Positions 57,741 to 64,000 of a stretch of DNA of 64,000 bases are shown here, in pieces. The stretch is from Liopterus haemorrhoidalis. Lineage: Eukaryota; Arthropoda; Insecta; Coleoptera; Dytiscidae. A model generated the notes under the pieces. It was not told the DNA's origin and ran no database searches. It saw nothing but the letters and a program-made list of their open reading frames with translations. The stretch's first letter is position 1, and each line of letters opens with the position of its first letter. The stretch spans positions 42,504,606 to 42,568,605 of the forward strand of contig OZ020617.1 of the NCBI GenBank assembly GCA_963971575.1, given 5' to 3'. The position numbers were made by a program, and so were the translations under genes.

Positions 57741-58349
57741 TTTCTATACATTTTTTCATTTGGATGAGTAGTTGAGTAGTTACGGAAGGACATCCTGAGG
57801 CTAAATATTTGAAATATCTCCCTTATTATTGATTTAACAGCAAAAACATTTATAACAAAAATGATTATTATAAAAAACAAATCTTTTTTGTTGTATATAC
57901 TTTTTCGTTTGAATGAATATTTGGGGAGTTACGGGGGTGCACCCTACAACTAATATCTTGAAATATCTCACTTATTTTTACATCAAAAATGTATATGAGG
58001 AAACATTTTTGTTTTCTCTTCAATGCAGTTTTTAGTAAGAAGATTATTTAAGGAAATAGGAGAGTGTTACTTATAAGGTTGAAATATCTCATTTATCATT
58101 TACTTAGCAGCAAATATGTATACGAGAAAAGAAACTATTTCTCTACGTTCAATGCAGTTTTTAAAAAGATATATATTTGGAGGGCTATGGGGAGAGCTAC
58201 CTATAAACCAAGTATCTCACTTTTTACTTAACATCGAAAATACATACAAAAGAGTTGTTCAGAAAAAAGAAGATTATTTAGTTCTACTTGAAACTGAAAC
58301 ATTTCAAAATATAATTGACAGAGGAGTCCGTGTATTCTCGGTGAAACAT

Positions 58350-58797
58350 ATTTAATATAAGATTAATAAGTTTCACAAATATCAGTTTAATATACTCTAT
58401 ACGTATTTCGGCAGTGACGCCATCTACAGGAGTTCAAATTACAAACTAAACTTATTTTTTAACAGATACATTCAGTGGGAACAAATATTAATGGCAGGGA
58501 ATACAAGTGTAAACCATATTATCAGATAAGGGAAAAAAGGGAAAAAAGTGTTTTACCGATTTATTAGGGGTGAGTTGTAAACGTCAATCTGGTCATTCAT
58601 TAAGGGAATTCCAGAGTTAATATTTTTGTGAATTTCTTAACATAAAATATTTGTTAAAAAATAAGTTTAGTTTGTAATTTGAACTCCTGTAGATGGCGTC
58701 ACTGCCGAAATACGAATATTATGTAATATTAGTAATATTAAACTTATATTTGTGAAACTTACCAAGTGTTTTATTTATTAATCTTATATGAAATATT
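58350..58797. mobile_element. Foldback MITE, >100-bp inverted ends
   Basis: The left arm TTTCACAAATATCAGTTTAA, TACGTATTTCGGCAGTGACG, CCATCTACAGGAGTTCAAAT, TACAAACTAAACTTATTTTT matches the right arm inverted over about 110 bp with few differences. Outer parts (ATATAAGATTAATA) also match. The spacer is about 165 bp. No clear target duplication. It lies just before the Helitron-like terminus. Confidence 0.8.
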
Positions 58798-58856
58798 TCA
58801 TATCATTTATGTTACAGCAAAAATGCGAAAAAACGAACAACGGGTAATCCAGCTAG

Positions 58857-59511
58857 TTATAACCATATAATATTATAATCTACGGACGTAATTCTATTAT
58901 AATCTAATTCAAGAAGGTTGTTAAGCGTGTTCTAAATTATACAATTCTCATCAAATTTTCATACTTATTTCTTTGACTAGAACTTGTACTAGAAATAAAT
59001 CAGTGAAATTGTACAGTGTAGAACACTGTATGTAGTCAAGGTCAACTTTATTCAAAACTAGATTTGATTCAACTTTTCTTGAAAACACATCCAACTTGGA
59101 ACTCGGTGCATGCGCAGTAGACACTTTTAACAATAGTACCAACATTAAAATTACGCTTGTAAATATTTTGTATTATCACGTGTTTAATAGTGTTTTGTTG
59201 ATCATTGGTTTGAATAAGCGAATATATAAATTGTATTTTGTACGTAAATCAGTAATTTTACAAATCTAATAGCTAGGTTATAAACACTTGACAAGATATG
59301 AATTATATTTTTATGTTGGTACTTTAAATGAACTGAAACACGTGTAAGAATTTCATTCTCTACCAAAAAATTGAAAAATAAATTGTATTAAAACTTTGAC
59401 AACTTCTAGTTCAAAGAAAAAAGTTTAGAAAATTGATGAATAAAGTATAATGTAGAACACGCTTTATGCTAAGGATTATTGTATATTAAACTAGAATCTT
59501 CGATAATTTAT
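58857..59511. other. Unassigned
   Basis: Two loosely similar stretches (about 58980-59045 and 59405-59475) share AGTTCAAA/TAGAACTT-type words and TGTAGAACAC. Nothing coding. Confidence 0.35.
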
Positions 59512-59524
59512 AACCAAAGTACTT

Positions 59525-59674
59525 CTTTTTTTTTTTAATTTAATGGACTTTCTTGCCGTGGCAATTAGCCAGGACAATTTTTATTTGTGAAAAATTCCAT
59601 GCCTGATCGGGATCCGAACCCGAAACCTTAGTAACGCAGAGCACATGTGTTACCACTACGATACGCCGGTCGGC
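59525..59674 (-). mobile_element. tRNA-derived SINE, family 1, copy b, 13-bp TSD
   Basis: A 150-bp copy of the SINE at 3370-3523 on the minus strand, ending in a T-run (A tail reversed) at 59525. It is flanked by a perfect 13-bp duplication AACCAAAGTACTT (59512-59524 and 59675-59687). B-box-like GGTTCGGATCC and an A-box region with CGTAGTGGTAACACA are visible. The duplication proves insertion by target-primed reverse transcription. Confidence 0.93.
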
Positions 59675-59687
59675 AACCAAAGTACTT

Positions 59688-60461
59688 GAATCAATAAATT
59701 ATAATTATATGTATGTATTTAGGCCCTCCAAAAGTTGGGTGGACAATTTTTACCCTGGCTCCCCAAAGACAGAACGACCCTGCCAATAGCGCCAGTTTTA
59801 TTTATATAGAAGATAATATCAGTCGTTATAAAGTTTCAACATAAAATATTATCAATGTCATTCATTTTAAACGGTCACATCATTTAACTGAACATAATAT
59901 CAGAACTAATAATTTATACTTACATTACAAAATTTAATAATTTCTGTCATATAATACACGGTTGAAAACACTTAATGTTTATACAGAATCATAAAATTGT
60001 TAGTTCACCCTCAGTGGTGTGAAGTTAATTCACACCTTGTTTAATATGACATCTAGAACAATGGAAAAACTCTGATAAAAGTTGAAATTCTGCCGACGTT
60101 TTTTTACCAAATTCTCTGTAGCTTGGTACATTGTTATTGCCTCAAACAAAAGAGTATGATCGTTTAGTCTGATATCAAATGATTATGGTGGAGATAATTG
60201 ACTGTTTTCTTAAATTTACAGTTCCTATTATTTTTAAATGGTTAAGATTAAATACTCGGAAATCATTTTTCGTTTCATTCAGAAACTACAGATAGGATAG
60301 GGCAACTAAGAAACTAAGTACACTCAAAAGGCACGATAAAAAAAGATAAGTGTAAACTGCATAATAATGACATAATCGTGACTAATTCTGTAATTGGTTA
60401 TGTCTGCTAACTACGACAAGATGAATTAAATGTCGTTGCCTGCATCAGTAAGAAATTATTT
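59688..60461. other. Unassigned
   Basis: Only a short near-palindrome (GGTGTGAAGTTAATTCACAC, about 60017) stands out. Confidence 0.4.
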
Positions 60462-60660
60462 TATACGTAAATAATCATCTTTGAAATACTGCCCTTCTGC
60501 GGCTACGCATGGTGACAGCATCTTTTCAACTACTGGAAACACATTTTGGGATCACTTTAAGTTCACTTTCCGTTGATTAAAAAAAGGCATCATTTTAAGG
60601 AAATCTTCAGTTTTCGGGGAAAAAAGTCACACAGGACTTTTATCTTTATCTGAAACTGCC
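60462..60660 (-). pseudogene. mariner transposase C-terminal scrap
   Basis: The minus-strand reading VTFFPKTEDFLKMMPFFNQR, then FPVVEKMLSPCVAAEGQYFK and DDYL. CVAAEGQYFK matches the mariner C-terminal motif (RCVAAEGEYFEGD), with the expected distance to a damaged CDFFLFP-like start. Heavily decayed. Confidence 0.6.
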
Positions 60661-60669
60661 CAACCTTAA

Positions 60670-61032
60670 GGCCTTATCACACTAGAGTTATTATTCAAGT
60701 CTAAACTTGGAAAATTAAAGTCTTTGCATTCGAATCGAAGTCTTGTGTGTGTGATAGCATGACAAAAAACCTACGTCGTTAAGTCTGAGCAAATACATCG
60801 AGATATATTTCCCCTGTCTCTAGAAGACAGACGAAATCCAAATCATAAAATGCGCGTGCGCGGCTTATTCCTCTCAGTCAGATCAAGTGAGATGGGTCTA
60901 TTGTTAACGTTATGTACGCAGATCCAAGTTACTTTTCCCTGTTTCGCATGTGATAGCTGAAGACGTGAAGACTTTAATCCTGGAAAAAGACTTACAAAAT
61001 AAAATTGGATAGCGTTCTAGTGTGATTACGGG
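60670..61032. mobile_element. Harbinger-like MITE
   Basis: The ends GGCCTTATCACACTAGAGTT and (inverted) CCCGTAATCACACTAGAACG resemble the TTCACACTAGA core of the MITE at 44593. Subterminal AAGTCTTT/AAAGTCTT(C) blocks match in inverted orientation. The target duplication is not clear. Confidence 0.65.
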
Positions 61033-61214
61033 AAGTGTGAGCTGGTTGTCATAATTGTCAATATTGATTAAAATGTCTTGAAAAATCCAGTATGATATTC
61101 CTACTTCTTCTGAAATTTAATAGTTTACTCTCGATTGGAATGGATTAATTTGCGAACCTAACTAACCTTTTCGTTAATTTTTGAAACTGAAGGCCGATCT
61201 CGCAACATCTTTGA

Positions 61215-62200
61215 TTGAATTTCTATTATCTTTAAAACGCCCAGACAACTTAAAACGAAGGACGAAGTTAACCTTCTCAGAGGTGTAAGACAAGGATGTA
61301 TACCATCTTCGTTGTTGTTCAACCATTACTTGGAGGCAATATTCACGGAAGCGTTAAGTGAAGAAACGAAAGTAACATTGCTTATTTTCTCGAATCAGTT
61401 TAGTCGGACGCGCCACAAAGCAATGCACACCTTTCGTCACTTAACTCATTTGCGACAGATATAATTTGCAGTAAATAAAATTAGTTTATGCTGCGTTTCC
61501 TGACTTGTTAGTTGTTTTATTGTCAAGAAACTATTATTAAAAGGCAAGTTAATGGAAAGGTTATTAACAACATTACCCTGACGACACTGTACTTTTGACA
61601 GACAACATTCGAGACCGAATTCTAATTCATCAGGTCCATACTGTTAGCAGAGAATATGGCCTTCATATGAACTTTAGTAAGACATTTTAGTAAGTACATG
61701 GCCATAACTAAATCGAACTTCGCAGCCCGAGATTTTATTTTAAATGGTGACCACATAGCTCTCTCGGTACAAATATCTTGGCACTTTGTCTTGGTCACAA
61801 ATATCTTGGATTAACGATAGCTTGAAATATCGACAGTAAATACGAACACGAATCGAGACGACATGCGTTTATGGTAATGAAGTCTTCTCGAGAATCGAGA
61901 CCTTAATCTACAACTTTGTATGAGAATTGTCCGGTGCTAAGTGTTCTCTATTCTGTTATATGGAATGCAGACCTTACACCAAGAACACATTAAAAAGCTG
62001 GAGGCTTTTGAAATGTGGGTGTATAGACTTAACCTGAAGATCTTATGGATGGGCAAGATTACAAATGAAGACATTTTACTAAGAATGGAAAAGGAACGAG
62101 AACTTATTCCTACCATTCAGAAAAGAAAATTTCAATATCTTGGACATAACATAAGAGGGTGAAAATACGAAATACTACAATTAAACATGCAAGGAAAATT
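61215..62200 (+). pseudogene. LINE reverse transcriptase, palm to C-terminus
   Basis: Frames read EVNLLRGVRQGCIPSSLLFN, HYLEAIFTEALSEE; then a shifted DDTVLLTDNIRDRILIHQVH, TVSREYGLHMNFSKT, where the catalytic (Y/F)ADD motif is reduced to DD; and from 61941 FSILLYGMQTLHQEHIKKLE, AFEMWVYRLNLKILWMGKIT, NEDILLRMEKERELI, IQKRKFQYLGHNIRG. GVRQGC--SPLLFN, ADDT-L and LLYG-E-W...K-QYLGH--R are consecutive RT landmarks of RTE-like LINEs. Part of the palm between 61385 and 61560 looks replaced or scrambled. Confidence 0.85.
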
Positions 62201-62685
62201 TTTGTGCAAACAAACTGTAGGCCTCAACACAACCTAGAGCTAACCATATTTCGCATGAACGAGACACCATCCACAATATACCTCGACAGATTTAGAGAAA
62301 TTTACGAATCGTATCCAAGGTTCAACATGATCTATACCGATGGCTCTAAGCTGAATAATGAGACAGGCTCGGCAGTTATATGGGAAGAAGATGGATATAA
62401 ATATCACTTTCTGTCCTCCTATCCCATCTATCTTCATTGTAGAAATTCATGATATTCTCAAAACTATATAGAAAATAGAAGAAAATAACAAAGAACAAAG
62501 GAAATACATTATCTGCACTGATTCTTTAAGCTCAATGCAACCAATTTGCAATCCACACCCGAAGTACCAAACAGTAAAGAAAATATAGGACAAACTGCAA
62601 TCGTTAAGAAACAATAGCTACCAAATCATTCTTCTATGGATGCCGTCTCATATAGGACTGCGAGGAAACAAAAAAGTTAGTTAGT
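62201..62685 (+). pseudogene. LINE RNase H domain fragment
   Basis: The frame reads FRMNETPSTIYLDRFREIYE, FNMIYTDGSKLNNETGSAVI (first RNase H Asp), then after frameshifts YIICTDSLSSMQPICNPHPK (second Asp region) and IILLWMPSHIGLRGNKK (W-PSH-G--GN motif). The order is that of the RNase H domain of I-clade-type LINEs or related. It belongs to a different LINE from the RT just upstream; the junction is near 62200. It is cut off after RGNKK by an inverted LINE tail. Confidence 0.8.
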
Positions 62686-62745
62686 TAGTTAACATTTTTG
62701 ACGCACAGCAACGAAGGCTATTTGCGACAACGCAGCCCATTTAAA
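62686..62745 (-). mobile_element. LINE 3' tail, inverted
   Basis: GTTAGTTAGTTAACATTTTT then ACGCACAGCAACGAAGGCTA is the reverse complement of the tail at 7089-7136, with three to four TAAC units. It directly abuts the plus-strand RNase H fragment, forming a tail-to-tail join. Confidence 0.7.
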
Positions 62746-62899
62746 TGACTACACTACATATTAAAAACAATAAATTAAACAATCAATAAAAAGATAAAAT
62801 CAATAAAATTACGAATACACAATAAAAGAAATCTTGCACAGACAAATACAAATAAATAGGATAAAAAGTCTGTTCGAAAATTTGAACAGACTCAGGGTG

Positions 62900-64000
62900 A
62901 TGGTGAGAGGCTGTAAAGGGGCCAATTACCATCTAATATCACAGTTAAGAAATAGAACACATTAAAATAGGGTGCAAGACACACATAAAACAGTAAGTTC
63001 GATTCTCTCAGAAAGAGTATTAGCCTGTCCATGAGTACCCTGTCGTCACCTACAGCAACTGACAGGTCATAGCACAGGCCTAACCTCTCCCTGACCTCGA
63101 ACTGTACACATTCAGTTAAAATGTGTAACACAGACAAATCTGTGCTACACGATAGGGGACTCTTCACCTCAAGGACCTGTCCATGGGTCTGTCCACCAAC
63201 AGTGGCCTATACGGAGACGTGAGATGGCGGTTTCCTCCCTGCGGTTAATTCTGCAGGAAGAACCCCATGGTTTAAGGGCTCCCTTAATCTGTCGCAACTT
63301 AACGTTCTGTGTGCGGCTCCACAGATGTTGCCACATGTCTAACACCAGGTGTTTCAGATGACTCTTTGCGTCATCTGGAAAAATGAAACTCACATCAATC
63401 ATAGGTGTGTGTGAGGCAGCTTTTGCAACTGCATCATCGCTTCGTTGCCTTTAATGCCAACATGTCTCGGTATCCAAAACAGCTCTACCCTCACATTCTG
63501 AGCGTTCAGATTGTGGAGTTACAACCGGATCTTTAGTACAAGAGAATGCACTGGATCTGGATCTCGGATACTGTTCAGACCGCTCAGCGAGTCCGTCAAG
63601 ATAACACTTGACCGACTTTGCTCTGACGAAACAAAAAAAGGGCCTTGCAAATAGCGTACAGCTCAGCAGTGTACACACTCGTTATGGAGTGTAGACGGTA
63701 CTGAAACTGTTGACGTGGGTTCAGGACAACGAACGCACACCCAACCCTGGTTCCGGATTTTGATCAGTCAGTAAATATGACAGTATCCTCGAACCTAGGG
63801 ACCAGTGTTCTTTGTAACTCATGTTGGTATTCAATAGGCAACGTAGTAACTTTATCAAACCTAGTTAATGTGAGATTCATAAGCGGATGCGGTAGCGTCC
63901 ATGGTGGAACAGCACACAAAACGAAACTTGCCATTTCGGGCATATTAAAATCAATATCGCCCAAAATGTCGAAGGTCCAAAGAAGACCAAAAGGCCTATT
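62900..64000 (-). pseudogene. RNase H-bearing LINE, C-terminal part, open at edge
   Basis: On the minus strand from 64000: PFGLLWTFDILGDIDFNMPE, PLMNLTLTRFDKVTTLPIEY, PRFEDTVIFTD-stop-SKSGTR, VGCAFVVLN, YTAELYAICKALFLFR. These are the RNase H start (FTDGSK-----G-AFV; the Gly codon is a stop) and its Glu motif (TAELYAI). Further down come NRREETAISRLRIGH and SVLHILTECVQFEVRERLGL, the C-terminal W/H-L-C knuckle region of I/Jockey-type LINEs. Many stops. It probably belongs with the inverted tail at 62686-62745. Confidence 0.8.

Larger units (their letters stand above)
57285..58856 (+). mobile_element. Tandem-repeat block with Helitron-like 3' end
   Basis: Diverged units of roughly 165-180 bp repeat four or five times: (T)TGAAATATCTC-CTTATT, TTTAACAGCAAA, AAAACA-TTTTTGTTTTCT, TTCAATGCAGTTTTT or TTTTTCATTTGGATGAATAT, TTGGG(C/A)GTTACGGGGG, ACACCCTA. 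Downstream, at 58838-58857, CAACGGGTAATCCAGCTAG followed by T resembles the Helitron terminus at 24813 (GCCGGGTATGTCTGCTAG). Helitrons often carry internal tandem repeats. The 5' end (A-TC) was not located, so the left boundary is the start of the repeats. Confidence 0.5.

Noticed and set aside
58116..58355. 79-codon ORF with varied composition
   Set aside because: It lies in the degenerate tandem-repeat block and overlaps a foldback arm; related units do not keep the frame.

Overview
This looks like arthropod nuclear DNA, most likely from an insect with a large genome rich in transposable elements. It is AT-rich, with no operons, no Shine-Dalgarno sites and no long open frames. The coding similarity I recognise is decayed transposon protein: mariner, Tc1, pogo-like, PIF/Harbinger, hAT, and non-LTR retrotransposon reverse transcriptase or RNase H. 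I found no convincing host gene, rRNA gene, functional tRNA gene, CRISPR array or intact virus. All calls were made by eye, without database searches.

Layout. 1-900: the least AT-rich edge, unassigned. 1-12 kb: a deleted mariner, a tRNA-derived SINE, a hAT-type MITE with a perfect 8-bp target duplication, copies of an interspersed repeat, and a mariner remnant split by a palindromic MITE. 11.5-24 kb: a minisatellite, a (CA)n tract, a DDE-transposase tail, two PIF/Harbinger relics, RTE-like LINE ends, and a Mutator/Foldback-like element (20838-21623) with long repeat-built inverted ends and a perfect 9-bp duplication. 24-30 kb: a candidate Helitron (24813-27310) carrying a pogo-like element, then a hAT element (perfect 8-bp duplication) that carries a MITE inside a MITE. 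29.5-40 kb: a SINE, a 300-bp tetranucleotide array, a Tc1 pseudogene, a 1.4-kb foldback element, three further MITEs, a complete-ended but dead mariner (38109-39210), and a LINE reverse transcriptase fragment. 40-52 kb: a mariner split by a TG...CA insertion, an R1-like LINE end, a third SINE family, a Harbinger-type MITE, a DUF4817-type transposase relic, and nested MITEs between mariner ends (50436-51888). 52-64 kb: a hAT relic with an 8-bp duplication, a Harbinger relic with a 50-bp perfect hairpin inserted in it, a tandem-repeat block ending like a Helitron, a SINE with a 13-bp duplication, and overlapping LINE pieces up to the right edge.

The parts do not form a pathway; they form an insertion history. 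Several copies supply each other's empty sites, so the order of insertions can be read within the window. Dense, mixed-orientation relics make a piRNA-cluster role conceivable, but nothing here proves it.
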